From: Bacteroidales bacterium UBA1745
GTDB lineage: Bacteria > Bacteroidota > Bacteroidia > Bacteroidales > UBA932
NCBI GenBank assembly: GCA_002314885.1
Contig: DCHT01000071.1
Location: forward strand, 584-26,869
Reading direction: 5' to 3'
Length of the DNA: 26,286 nt
Shown piece by piece: positions 16,152 through 24,758 of the stretch. How positions within the stretch are numbered: position 1 is the stretch's first letter; the number at the start of each line of letters is the position of its first letter. The position numbers and the translations under genes are program-made. Below the pieces are notes generated by a model. It saw only the letters and a program-made list of their open reading frames with translations. It did no database searches and was not told the DNA's origin.

Positions 16152-17009
16152 TTACTTCAGACAATAGTCATTGCTCCAGCGGGCCGTTGCTCCTGGGGCA
16201 ATTTTTATTTTCAGATATGGCTCAGGACAGGCCACGCGCGGGCAGGCCCACATTACCATATAGTGCAGTGGCTGGTCGCTGCTGATGGCGACGGAGCGAC
16301 TGCCTTCGCGGAGGACAATACTGTATTTCTCGGGATCCGGATTCAGCCTCAGGTCTCCGATATAGGCCTTCTCGCCAGTCAGAATATCCCCGTCGAAGAG
16401 CAGGGAATTGCCTTCCAGGTAGCCGTGGCTGGTGTCCGGACGCCAATGGCCGTATGGAGCGGCAGGGAAGTCCATCCTGCGGGAAGAACCCACCGTCGTG
16501 CCATTGAAAGTGAAGAAATTGTGGCAGTAATTGAGGATATCCAGGCTGTCTGAGCAGAGGGAAGTAAGACTGTGTGAGATGCGGAATGAATCCTCCGAGG
16601 TCAGTTCTACAGTCTTAGTATATATATAGTATCCTTCCAGCCTGTGGGTGTATTCCACGCTGGTTTCGCTTGCCTTTACGCTGAATTCGCCGCCATCCAC
16701 TATCTCGTAGAGATGGAACCAGTCGTATGGAGCGTCGCTGTCCTTGCGCAGCAGGCCCACACCTATCTTGAGGAATGTGCCGCCCACAGGGGCCTCGTCG
16801 TAGCCATAGACGCCGAAGAACTCCTCGGACGGGCCGCAGACATTGTCGTGGCGCAGCGGGTCGCAATGGTCAAACCATTCATCCGCATAGACATAGCCGT
16901 CCATCTCGATGCGGCGGAACACTCCGCTGGCATCGAAACGTGTGCCTTGATAATATGTGCGCGGCTCGCAGAGTTCGACGAGCAGGCCGCCTTTGGATAT
17001 GCTTATCAT
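16152..17009 (-). CDS. Aldose-1-epimerase-like (galactose mutarotase fold) protein
   Basis: The 285-residue protein has no signal peptide, so it is probably cytoplasmic. Its pattern suits a mutarotase-like beta-sandwich: TRFDASGVFRRIEMDG near the start, GPSEEFFG, FLKIGVGLLRK, the strand HSLTSLCSDSLDILNYCHNFF with a His near 163 and a late PDPEKYSIVLREGSRSVAI. Proteins of this fold bind or epimerise sugars; whether this one is catalytic is unclear, and I infer the fold from pattern only. Its ATG overlaps the stop of the upstream propeller lipoprotein by one base (TAATG), which indicates translational coupling. The gene converges on the sulfatase with 6 bases between stops. Confidence 0.68.
   Translation of the reverse strand: MISISKGGLLVELCEPRTYYQGTRFDASGVFRRIEMDGYVYADEWFDHCDPLRHDNVCGPSEEFFGVYGYDEAPVGGTFLKIGVGLLRKDSDAPYDWFHLYEIVDGGEFSVKASETSVEYTHRLEGYYIYTKTVELTSEDSFRISHSLTSLCSDSLDILNYCHNFFTFNGTTVGSSRRMDFPAAPYGHWRPDTSHGYLEGNSLLFDGDILTGEKAYIGDLRLNPDPEKYSIVLREGSRSVAISSDQPLHYMVMWACPRVACPEPYLKIKIAPGATARWSNDYCLK
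16170..16206 (+). terminator. Intrinsic terminator of the glpT-to-sulfatase set
   Basis: On the plus strand, ATTGCTCCAG (16170-16179) pairs over 10 bp with CTGGGGCAAT (16193-16202), with one G-T wobble. The 13-base loop is followed by TTTTTA from 16202. It starts 25 bases after the sulfatase stop codon and lies wholly inside the 3' coding end of the convergent epimerase-like gene. There is no T-run on the other strand, so it should act only on plus-strand transcripts. Confidence 0.72.
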
Positions 17010-18352
17010 TATTTGAGCTGTATGATGCTGGATCGGGTTGTCGGGGCGGTGGAGAAGCCGCTGCCCATATATATCAGATACATCTTTCCGAAATGTATCT
17101 GCACGCCTTCAGGCTCCCAGTCTCCGTTTCCTGACACGCCGAGGTCCATAAGAGTCTGCTTGTCGGCACTTGGTCCGACGGCCGTCCTTGTGACGGACCA
17201 GTTCCCCTTGGTGTCGACTACGCTGATGGTTGAGTATTCATCGGCCTTGTAGCCTGAAAGAATGTATGCCTTGCCGTCGTAGATGCAGTAGCCCTGCACG
17301 GCATTGGTGCTGCCGTCGCTCACTCCGCAGTAGGTCTTGCGGTTCCAGGTGAAACTGCCCAGGGCCTTGACCTGGTTGAGGTCGTGGACTGTGACAGTCT
17401 CGGATTTCCTGTCTGTCCTGACAATCGAAAGGGTCTTGAGAGGCGCGCTGAGCACTTCGTCGAAATTGAAGAAGTAGAGGGCGTCCGTGCTGGTGTAGGT
17501 CCAGATGCCGAACTGGTTGTGCTCCAGGTCTACTGACATACATCTGGCTCCGTTGGCGTTGATGTAGAAGCGGTCGATCGCATCTTCCGGATAGACGGTC
17601 TTGCCTGCCTGGAACTTGTAGCGGCATACGACCCTGGTGTCGGTGGTGCTGGCTTTGCCGCCTGCATACGCACCGCTGTCGCCGAGTCCGCCCACTGTCC
17701 ACACGTAGGCCCCGTCAGAAGTGCTTTCAACGCAGAATCCGTCGCCGTGACCGCCATATTTGCAGATCATCGCCTCGCTGGCCTTGCTGCTGCCTGCAGG
17801 GATGCAAGTGATGCTTACGTCGCCATTGCTTTCCCAGCTGACATAACGGTTGCCGTCCTTGTCCACATCCAGTCCCTGACATACTCTGACTATGCCAGCA
17901 GGCAGGAATACCATATCAGACGTCAGTTTCTGGCCGATATCCTGGGTGAAGGTGTGCAGATCGGTGACGAGGGCTCCTTCACTGATGTCGGAAACCACTC
18001 CCACTTTCAGATCGACGACTTCGAAATGCTTGACGCTGAGGGAAGTTACATTGATCTTGGCATTTCCGTTGGCCAGGGCGGTGATCACGCCTTTCTCGTC
18101 CACGGTGGCAATCTCGGGCTTTGTGGATGTGAACTTGATGCCGAGTTTGTTCTCGTTGATATCGTAGGCTCCGAAGGCGATGCCGTCTATGACGTTCCTG
18201 ATGTCGATCTTGGCCGTACTGCCCACCTGCATAGTGATGGAACTGTTGTCCACCTTGAAGGAATACTGCATTTCGCTCTCCTTTCCGCCTTCATCGCAGG
18301 AGGTCAGAAGCAGGAGAGGAAGCAAAAACAATATGTATCTGAGTGCCTTCAT
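17009..18352 (-). CDS. Lipoprotein with Ig-like domain and putative TagC/P68-type beta-propeller
   Basis: The 447-residue product carries a lipobox at LTSC (Cys19) followed by DEGGKES. Residues of about 30-120 form a bacterial Ig-like (BIG2-type) domain with ITMQVGSTAKI, KPEIATVDEKGVITAL and GNAKINVTS. The rest is beta-rich with QGLDVDKDGNRYVSW, YGGHGDGFCVES, AYVWTVGG and WEPEGVQIHFGKMYLIY. The QG, GHGD, VWT and WEPEG signatures resemble, from memory, the beta-propeller of phage P68 receptor-binding protein, TagC and helveticin J. That would make it a cell-surface binding protein. It lies 3 bases after the second GntR regulator and overlaps the epimerase-like gene. Function unproven. Confidence 0.62.
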   Translation of the reverse strand: MKALRYILFLLPLLLLTSCDEGGKESEMQYSFKVDNSSITMQVGSTAKIDIRNVIDGIAFGAYDINENKLGIKFTSTKPEIATVDEKGVITALANGNAKINVTSLSVKHFEVVDLKVGVVSDISEGALVTDLHTFTQDIGQKLTSDMVFLPAGIVRVCQGLDVDKDGNRYVSWESNGDVSITCIPAGSSKASEAMICKYGGHGDGFCVESTSDGAYVWTVGGLGDSGAYAGGKASTTDTRVVCRYKFQAGKTVYPEDAIDRFYINANGARCMSVDLEHNQFGIWTYTSTDALYFFNFDEVLSAPLKTLSIVRTDRKSETVTVHDLNQVKALGSFTWNRKTYCGVSDGSTNAVQGYCIYDGKAYILSGYKADEYSTISVVDTKGNWSVTRTAVGPSADKQTLMDLGVSGNGDWEPEGVQIHFGKMYLIYMGSGFSTAPTTRSSIIQLK

Positions 18353-18355
18353 TGT

Positions 18356-19384
18356 CTAGAATGTGCTGCGTTTGTTCATCTTAAACTTGATATGTGTCTT
18401 CCACATAGTCTTCTCGTTCATCATACGGCCGACTTCGCGGCCCATTTCGGTGAAGTCGGTGGATATGGTGGTGAGTCCGCCCAGGACTATCCTGTCGATA
18501 GGGGACTCGTTGTAGGAGATGATGAAGTAGTCTTCTCCCACCTTCAGGCCCTGGGTGTTGGCATTCTCCCAGATTGAGAGCAGGCCGCTGTCCAACTGGC
18601 TGTTGAGCAGGAGGAATACGTCGCCCTTGTCGATGTCTTTCGGCACGTTCGGAAGGAACTTCACTTTCACGCCGTTGTCCTTGCAGAACTTGCGTATGCT
18701 CTTCTCCATCAATGGTCCGTAGAGGGATGACGGCAGGATAACAACCTTGAGCATACTCACGTCCTTGAACTTCTCCAGGCCCTGCGTGAGACCGTTGTAG
18801 GCATCGTTTGCGAAGTCCTGGTAGATAGCTCCGTAGTTGCCTGGAATATCGCTGATCCACCTGTCTATCATAATGAGCTTGTGGTTCGGGATCCTGCGTA
18901 TGAGCTTTGCGGCGCGCGCCTGGGACTCGGCGTCCAGAGGGAAGTGAGGGGAAACGACATAGTAGTCGAATTTGCCCAGATTCTCGTTGAGGAAGTATTC
19001 GAAGAGGTTGACGTCCTGGTTGAAGAGGAGTATGGTGTCTTCGCTCTTCCTGGTTTTCACCTCCTGATATCCGCTTATGATTTCCTGCTTGTAGGTGCTG
19101 AACTTGTCGAAGAGGAAGAGCACGGAGACGCTGTCCTTCTTGCTGGTGTCAGCCACATAGAAGCCTTTGCCCTGATGGGCTTCGAGCACGCCTTTTTCCC
19201 TAAGTATGCCATAGGCCCTCTTGACCGTCTCCTTGGAGATGTCGAGTTCGTCGGAGAGTTCGTTCATTGAAGGGACTATGTCGCCCGCCTTGAGCCTGCC
19301 GTCCCTGACGGCTGCGATTATTTCGTCCACAAGCTGCTTGTAGACCGCGTGTTTGCTCCTGGTGTCGATGTTGAGCTTTATCAT
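18356..19384 (-). CDS. GntR-type regulator with periplasmic-binding-protein-like sensor domain
   Basis: The 342-residue protein has an N-terminal winged helix (about 10-75) of GntR type with YKQLVDEIIAAVRDGRLKAGD, MNELSDELDISKETVKRAYGILREKGVLEAHQGKGFYV. Residues of about 85-335 look like a LacI/ribose-binding-type ligand domain (PHFPLDAESQARAAKLIRRIPNHKLIMIDR, GDVFLLLNSQLDSG). This GntR-LacI hybrid layout is typical of sugar-responsive regulators in Bacteroidota, such as FucR. It overlaps the FAD dehydrogenase stop by four bases (ATGA) and is a paralogue of the regulator at 24759-25784. The ligand is unknown. Confidence 0.88.
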   Translation of the reverse strand: MIKLNIDTRSKHAVYKQLVDEIIAAVRDGRLKAGDIVPSMNELSDELDISKETVKRAYGILREKGVLEAHQGKGFYVADTSKKDSVSVLFLFDKFSTYKQEIISGYQEVKTRKSEDTILLFNQDVNLFEYFLNENLGKFDYYVVSPHFPLDAESQARAAKLIRRIPNHKLIMIDRWISDIPGNYGAIYQDFANDAYNGLTQGLEKFKDVSMLKVVILPSSLYGPLMEKSIRKFCKDNGVKVKFLPNVPKDIDKGDVFLLLNSQLDSGLLSIWENANTQGLKVGEDYFIISYNESPIDRIVLGGLTTISTDFTEMGREVGRMMNEKTMWKTHIKFKMNKRSTF

Positions 19385-22122
19385 TTCTTCGCTGTGGTAT
19401 GTGAGTTTACTAGATATATTATCGAACTGTATGGTTTTCCCGAGTTGGTCTCGAGACCGATCTCGCAGGTACGGCTGTTGGAATAGCCCTCAGAGGCGTC
19501 TGCAACCTGTTCGCGCAGTTTCCTCAGGGCCCAGCGGTTGAGTTCCGGATGGGTCATTCCCTTGTCTCCCGCGAAGCCGCAGCAGCCTATGCCTTCCGGT
19601 ACTATGACCTTGCTGGAACACATATTGGCCAGTTCTATGAGCATCCTGTCCACCTTCATAAGGCGGGTGGAGCAGGTGACGTGGACGGCAATAGTCTCGT
19701 CCGTGCGGGTGAATTCGAGCCTGTCGCGGAGGAACTTATATATGAATTCGGCCGGCTCATAGAGTTTCAGGCCGTTCATCTTCTCTTTCATCCTGTGGAG
19801 GCAAGGGCTCTGATCGCAGAGTATAGGGTAGCGTCCGTCTTCGCTGGCCTTTCTGAGGGCGGCTTCGAGCTCGGCCGTCTTCCTGTCAGCCACATCCGGC
19901 ATTCCCTTGCTTTCCCAGATTGTGCCGCAGCAGAGGCTGTCCATATTCTCCGGATATATGATTTCGTAGCCGGCCTTGGCCAGCAGGGACTTGGTCTCCT
20001 CGGCGAGAGGGGCCTTGCCCTTGGCTGCTCCCATCATCTGGTTGAAGCAGGAAGGGAAATAGACTACCTTGTCCTTCTGGGGCTCCTGAGGAGTCTCCTT
20101 GAACCTGTATGGGGCAGGGAAGGACGGTGCCCAGAGTGGAAGGCCTATGGCGTGGAGACCCTTTCCTATGCCTTCCATTGCCTTATTGCCAAGGATGTTC
20201 CTGGCCAGATCTGCTGTGCCGAGAGTGAGTCTGAGAGCGTTCTTGGTGCCGGAGAAATGGTCTGCGGCGAAGCTCCAGGCCCCGGTTGTGAGGGCATTGT
20301 TGGAGACGCGGCGTATCTCGTGGGTGAGGTCCGCCACGTTTATGCCCATAGGACAGGAGGTCGAGCACAGACCGTCGCCGGCGCAGGTCTCATTGCCTGG
20401 ATATTTATATTGCTTTTCAAGCAGTTTGCGCCTCTCAGGGCTGCAGGAGGCCATTTCCCTGAAGAGGGCGACCCTCTGCCTGGAGGACAGGGTGAAGCCG
20501 CAGCTTACGCAGTTCACCTCGCAGAAACCGCATTCTATGCACTTGTCGATCTGCGGGAAGGCAGTCGGCAGGGCCTTGAAGTTCTTTATGAAGCACTCGG
20601 GATCGTCGTTGAAGATGACTCCCGGGTTGAGTATGCCCTTCGGGTCGAAAGCCGACTTCACTCTCTTCATCACTGCGTAGGCCTCCTTGCCCCATTCGCA
20701 TTCCACGAACGGAGCCATATTCCTGCCCGTGCCGTGTTCAGCCTTGAGGGAACCGTCGTATTTGCTGACTACGAGTTCGGCCACGTCGCGTATCATTGCT
20801 TCGTAGCGGCGTACTTCATCCTCGCTGGAGAAGCTCTGGTTGATTATGAAGTGGAAGTTGCCCTCGAGGGCGTGTCCGTAGATGCAGGAATCCTCATATC
20901 CGTGCTTGTCCAGCAGGTCGGAAAGGTCCTGAGTGGCTGCCGGAAGGTCTTCGATGTGGAAGGCGACATCCTCGATAAGGCAGGTCGTGCCGGCTTTTCG
21001 GAGGCCTCCGACGGTAGGGAAGATGCCTGAGCGTATAGCCCAGTACTTGCCCGTAACAGCCGGATCGGAGGTGAAATTCACGCCCGTGACCGTATCGAAC
21101 TGACCGAGAACTTCGCTGACGGAGGCTATTCTCTCCTGCAGCTGTGCCTCATCCGTACCTGTGACCTCGAAGAGCACTGCGGTGTCGCCGGTGGAGTCTC
21201 CCACGGAGACGAGAGAACGTCTGTCAAGCAGTTCTGCGGCATTGATTTCCAGGGATTTGATGGCAACGACGGCCTTCGCGGCCTCGGTTATGGAATTGAA
21301 ATATACCATTGCGCTGGCTTTGCGCTCCGGAATAGGGAGGGTGTCCATCGTGACTTCGCTGAGGAAGCCGAGGGTGCCTTCCGAACCCACCATCAGATGG
21401 GCGATTATCTCGAATGGGTCGTCGTATGCGATGAACGGCCTGATGTTGAGGCCGGTGACATTCTTTATGGAATATTTGCGAGCTATGCGGGAGGCGAGGG
21501 CCTCGTCGCCACGGATTTCGTCGCGCAGCTCGCATATCTCCTTCAGGAGGGCGGCGTGAGTATCGCTGAATGCTTTGCGACTCTCTTCGTCAACTGTGTC
21601 CAGGATGGTGCCGTCGGCGAGGACTATCCTTGCGGAAACCAGCATTCTGTCACTGTTGGCGTGAACACCGCAACTCATACCTGAGGCATTGTTGTTGACG
21701 ATTCCGCCCACCATTGCACTGCCTATGGAAGCCGGATCCGGACCGAATTTGCGTCCGAAAGGGGAGAGCAGGGCATTGACCTTAGCTCCGACCAGACCTG
21801 GCTGCAGAGTCACTCTACGAGTGCTCTCGTCGTATGACCACTTCTCCCAGTTCTTGCCTGCGACCAGAAGTATGGAATCGCTGACAGACTGGCCTGAGAG
21901 GCTGGTTCCGGCCGCTCTGAATGTGACGGCAATGCCTCGTCTGTATGCTTCTGAAAGTACTTTTGAGACCTCTTTTTCGTCCTTTGAACGGATGACGGCC
22001 TGCGGCACAAGACGGTAGAAACTGGCATCCGTACCCCAGGCAAAACGGCGAAGTTCGTCGGTGTAGATACGGCTGTGCTCAGTCGGTATATTTCTGAGAA
22101 AATCTTTCAACTTAGGTATCAC
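19381..22122 (-). CDS. FAD/Fe-S D-2-hydroxyacid dehydrogenase (D-lactate type)
   Basis: The 913-residue protein fuses a GlcD-like FAD part to a GlcF-like electron-transfer part. The FAD domain (about 35-265) has FRAAGTSLSGQ and GSEGTLG; the FAD-oxidase C-terminal domain (about 270-505) has GHALEGNFHF and EHGTGRNM. Fe-S motifs are Cys528/531/534/538 and Cys580/586/590, and two CCG motifs follow (LCCGT and GCCGF). The family oxidises D-lactate, glycolate or D-2-hydroxyglutarate and passes electrons to the respiratory chain. Position beside lutABC favours D-lactate. The start is GTG at 22122 with GAGGTG five bases upstream; no better ATG is seen. A promoter-like -7 element and an operator candidate precede it. 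Confidence 0.88.
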   Translation of the reverse strand: MIPKLKDFLRNIPTEHSRIYTDELRRFAWGTDASFYRLVPQAVIRSKDEKEVSKVLSEAYRRGIAVTFRAAGTSLSGQSVSDSILLVAGKNWEKWSYDESTRRVTLQPGLVGAKVNALLSPFGRKFGPDPASIGSAMVGGIVNNNASGMSCGVHANSDRMLVSARIVLADGTILDTVDEESRKAFSDTHAALLKEICELRDEIRGDEALASRIARKYSIKNVTGLNIRPFIAYDDPFEIIAHLMVGSEGTLGFLSEVTMDTLPIPERKASAMVYFNSITEAAKAVVAIKSLEINAAELLDRRSLVSVGDSTGDTAVLFEVTGTDEAQLQERIASVSEVLGQFDTVTGVNFTSDPAVTGKYWAIRSGIFPTVGGLRKAGTTCLIEDVAFHIEDLPAATQDLSDLLDKHGYEDSCIYGHALEGNFHFIINQSFSSEDEVRRYEAMIRDVAELVVSKYDGSLKAEHGTGRNMAPFVECEWGKEAYAVMKRVKSAFDPKGILNPGVIFNDDPECFIKNFKALPTAFPQIDKCIECGFCEVNCVSCGFTLSSRQRVALFREMASCSPERRKLLEKQYKYPGNETCAGDGLCSTSCPMGINVADLTHEIRRVSNNALTTGAWSFAADHFSGTKNALRLTLGTADLARNILGNKAMEGIGKGLHAIGLPLWAPSFPAPYRFKETPQEPQKDKVVYFPSCFNQMMGAAKGKAPLAEETKSLLAKAGYEIIYPENMDSLCCGTIWESKGMPDVADRKTAELEAALRKASEDGRYPILCDQSPCLHRMKEKMNGLKLYEPAEFIYKFLRDRLEFTRTDETIAVHVTCSTRLMKVDRMLIELANMCSSKVIVPEGIGCCGFAGDKGMTHPELNRWALRKLREQVADASEGYSNSRTCEIGLETNSGKPYSSIIYLVNSHTTAKK

Positions 22123-22145
22123 TTTTCACCTCTGTGGTTTGCTGA

Positions 22146-22167
22146 GGTATAGTGTGGTACAAAAATA
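22146..22167 (-). promoter_or_regulatory. -7 promoter element and candidate operator before the FAD dehydrogenase
   Basis: The minus strand has TATTTTTG (22160-22167), a full match to TAnnTTTG, with no TTTG at -33. Directly downstream, at the expected start of transcription, is GTACCACACTATACC (22146-22160). Its core ACACTATACC recurs exactly at 25880-25889 in the divergent control region. Location at the start point is typical of a repressor site, and the obvious candidates are the two local GntR hybrids. Confidence 0.55.
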
Positions 22168-22192
22168 CGAAAAAATCCTCTTTTCCGTATAT

Positions 22193-22684
22193 TTATTTCA
22201 ATAAAATGGCCACCATCCTCGAACCGTGGGCGCCGAAAACCAGGGACTGCTCTATGTCCGCGGTCTTGGACGGACCGCTGATGAAGATGCCGTAGCCTTC
22301 GTTCTTCTCGCCGAGACGGGCGTAGGCTTCGTGCATATTGTCCACTATTTCGTTCCTGTCCAGGACTATGGCGAGGGCCTCGTGGATGAAGTAGTCCACC
22401 CTCGGACGACCGACGGGCTCGTTGAGCCAGACACAGCCGTTCTCTGCTACTCCGAAGACGCCTTCGACTACGACGAGATCCTTCTCGCCGGAGAAAAGGG
22501 TTTCGAGGTCTGCGCCTTCATAGTCCGCTACCTTGCCACCGCTGGCAGTGACTGCGGCGCGGAACTGCTCCAGTTTGTCCTCGTAGTGTATGGAACCCTG
22601 CTTGAGTGCGCTCAGATCGGGTTTTTCGTATGCTTGTGCACCTGCAGAACGCAGGGCTGCCATAATCGTTTCCTTACTGCTCAT
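22193..22684 (-). CDS. lutC: Lactate utilization protein LutC (LUD domain)
   Basis: The 163-residue product is a LUD-domain protein, third subunit of the LutABC L-lactate oxidation system. Recognisable segments are VVEGVFGVAENGCVWLNE, VDYFIHEALAIVLDR and the C-terminal ISGPSKTADIEQSLVFGAHGSR, a hallmark of the family. It is shorter than B. subtilis LutC (about 240) but complete in the LUD core. Its start overlaps the lutB end by 11 bases, and a strong AGGAGG lies in the lutB tail just before the ATG. Confidence 0.92.
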   Translation of the reverse strand: MSSKETIMAALRSAGAQAYEKPDLSALKQGSIHYEDKLEQFRAAVTASGGKVADYEGADLETLFSGEKDLVVVEGVFGVAENGCVWLNEPVGRPRVDYFIHEALAIVLDRNEIVDNMHEAYARLGEKNEGYGIFISGPSKTADIEQSLVFGAHGSRMVAILLK

Positions 22685-24026
22685 CTTTTTCCTCCTTCAT
22701 CATTTTGTTAAGGCTTTTCTGGGATGCGAACTGAGGCATCTGACGTCCTTTTCCCCAGTCCAGGCCGAGGGCTGAGAGGACTTTCATACCGCCAGGAGCC
22801 ACGGACAGACCCGTGTTCAGCATCCAAGGCGAGCCCATCACGAGGGACATTCCGTCCGAAACGGCCTTCTTTGTGGCGGAACTGTGCCATTGCTGCCTCC
22901 ATCTGTAGATCTGGTCGGCGAGATCCACCTTGGCCGGGCAGACCATTGAACAGGAGTGGCAGAGGGTGCAGGCGGCGAGGTTGCCCTTGTGTCTTTCAGG
23001 GTCGCTTTCCATACCCAGGTTGATGCCCACCGGCCCAGGTATGAAGTGGGAATAGGAATAACCGCCGCTGCGTCTGTAGACAGGGCAGGTGTTCATACAA
23101 CCGCCGCAGCGTATGCAGTTGAGCAGTTTGAAATGTTCCCTGTCAGCCAATATGCGGCTACGTCCGTTGTCCACTATGATTATATGGAATTCGCTGCCTT
23201 CCCTAGGTGCGCTGTAATGGGTCGTATATGTGGTCACAGGCTGGCCTGTGGCGGTGCGTGCGAGCAGGCGGGTGAAGACTCCGAGGCTTTCCCTGTCCGG
23301 CACTATCTTGTCTATTCCGAATGCCGCGATCTGCAGTTTAGGGATGGATGTGCCCATATCCGCATTGCCTTCGTTGGTGCAGACCACTACCTCACCGGTG
23401 GATGCCACCGCGAAATTGGCTCCCGTCATAGCTGCATCGGCTCCCAGGAACTTCTCGCGCAGGTTGCGCCTGGCGGCGTGGGTAAGATAGGTCGGGTCGC
23501 AGTTGCCGGGTTCGGTGCCCATTTCCTTTTCGAAGAGACGCCCCACTTCCTGCCTTTTGATGTGGACGGCGGGCAGTACGATATGGCTCGGTTTGAGGCC
23601 CATCAGCTGTATGATTCTCTCACCCAGGTCGGTCTCCACGGCTTCTATGCCGAGATTTTCGAGATATGGGACGAGTTCGCATTCTTCAGAGAGCATAGAC
23701 TTGCTCTTGACGAAGTGCTTCACTCCGTGTGCGGTCAGCAGCCCTCCTATTATGCTTCGGTATTCTTCAGCGTCCTTGGCCCAATGGACTATGGCTCCGT
23801 TGGCCGTGGCATTGGCCTCGAACTGCTCCAGGAGTTCAGGCAGGTGGGAGTTGCTGTAGAGTTTGAGGGCCGAGGCGGCGTCCCTGAGCTGTTCCCATTC
23901 CGGAATCTGCTTTGAGAGACGGTCCCTCTTTCCGCGGACCAGCCATAGGGTTTCGTCCTGCCAGTCTACCTTGGCGCTGTCCTTCAGATATTTGGCTGCA
24001 GCCTTGCTGTGTTTAGTGTTTCCCAT
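22674..24026 (-). CDS. lutB: Lactate utilization Fe-S protein LutB
   Basis: The 450-residue protein combines an N-terminal LUD domain (about 60-290, with GANFAVASTGEVVVCTNEGN) and a ferredoxin-like part. Two [4Fe-4S] motifs are CxxCxxCxxxCP at Cys304/307/310/314 and Cys353/356/359/363. A C-terminal region follows. With LutA and LutC it oxidises L-lactate to pyruvate. The start ATG is one base after the lutA stop codon, and the gene runs into lutC by 11 bases, so the three are one translational unit. Confidence 0.95.
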   Translation of the reverse strand: MGNTKHSKAAAKYLKDSAKVDWQDETLWLVRGKRDRLSKQIPEWEQLRDAASALKLYSNSHLPELLEQFEANATANGAIVHWAKDAEEYRSIIGGLLTAHGVKHFVKSKSMLSEECELVPYLENLGIEAVETDLGERIIQLMGLKPSHIVLPAVHIKRQEVGRLFEKEMGTEPGNCDPTYLTHAARRNLREKFLGADAAMTGANFAVASTGEVVVCTNEGNADMGTSIPKLQIAAFGIDKIVPDRESLGVFTRLLARTATGQPVTTYTTHYSAPREGSEFHIIIVDNGRSRILADREHFKLLNCIRCGGCMNTCPVYRRSGGYSYSHFIPGPVGINLGMESDPERHKGNLAACTLCHSCSMVCPAKVDLADQIYRWRQQWHSSATKKAVSDGMSLVMGSPWMLNTGLSVAPGGMKVLSALGLDWGKGRQMPQFASQKSLNKMMKEEKDEQ

Positions 24027-24027
24027 A

Positions 24028-24753
24028 TTATTTCTCCTCGTTGAGGCCGCAGGCCAGTATTTCTATAATATGTATGGTCTTGAGAGGCAGTTTCTTGGCC
24101 GAGATTATGCCTCCCTGGTGCATCAGGCAGGAGCTGTCGGCCGCCGCTATGTACTCTGCGCCGGTCTCCAGATGCCTGCGTACCTTGTCCTGTCCCATCT
24201 TGATGGACACTCCGCTCTCTTCCACGGAGAAAAGGCCTCCGAAGCCGCAGCACTCATCCGGCCTTTCCGGTTCGACGAGATCGATGCCGTCAATGAGTCC
24301 CAGCAGGTCCTTGAGTTTGTTGAAATAGGGGATGTTCAGCTCGGACGGCGCGGCCATTCCCATAAGGCGAGTGGCGTGGCAGCTGTTGTGCAGCGACACT
24401 TTGTGAGGGAAGGAACCTGGCAATGCCTCAGGCTTGAGCACGTCGTGGATGAATTCGCAAATCTCCCACACGCGTCCCTCAAGGGCGGCCGGGTAGTGCT
24501 CGCGTACGAAGCTGACGCAGCTGGAAGACGGTCCGACTATGACGTCGTAGTCCTTGAACAGGCTGACGAAATGTTCCTTGAGGGCCTCCGCCTCGTCCTC
24601 GTATCCGGCGTTGCCCATAGGCTGGCCGCAACAGGTCTGGCCTTCGGGAATAACCACATCCACTCCCAGATGCCTCAGAAGCTTATACGACGCTTCTATG
24701 ACCTGGGGCGCGACTGCCCGCACATAGCAGGGTATGAACAGTGCTGCTTTCAT
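24028..24753 (-). CDS. lutA: Lactate utilization CCG-domain protein LutA
   Basis: The 241-residue protein has the two cysteine-rich CCG repeats of LutA/GlcF/HdrB: Cys9 with Cys41-Cys42-Gly43 (TCCGQP), and Cys125 (NSCHATR) with Cys168-Cys169-Gly170 (ECCGFGG). These bind a non-cubane Fe-S cluster or pass electrons in 2-hydroxyacid oxidation. Length fits LutA/YkgE (about 240). It is the first metabolic gene of the set and lies 5 bases after the regulator at 24759-25784. Confidence 0.94.
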   Translation of the reverse strand: MKAALFIPCYVRAVAPQVIEASYKLLRHLGVDVVIPEGQTCCGQPMGNAGYEDEAEALKEHFVSLFKDYDVIVGPSSSCVSFVREHYPAALEGRVWEICEFIHDVLKPEALPGSFPHKVSLHNSCHATRLMGMAAPSELNIPYFNKLKDLLGLIDGIDLVEPERPDECCGFGGLFSVEESGVSIKMGQDKVRRHLETGAEYIAAADSSCLMHQGGIISAKKLPLKTIHIIEILACGLNEEK

Positions 24754-24758
24754 ATTTA

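Noticed and set aside
19549..21030. 493-codon open frame on the plus strand
   Set aside because: It lies antisense to the FAD/Fe-S dehydrogenase, whose domains and cysteine motifs are clear. Its translation has no recognisable domain and follows from GC-rich codon use.
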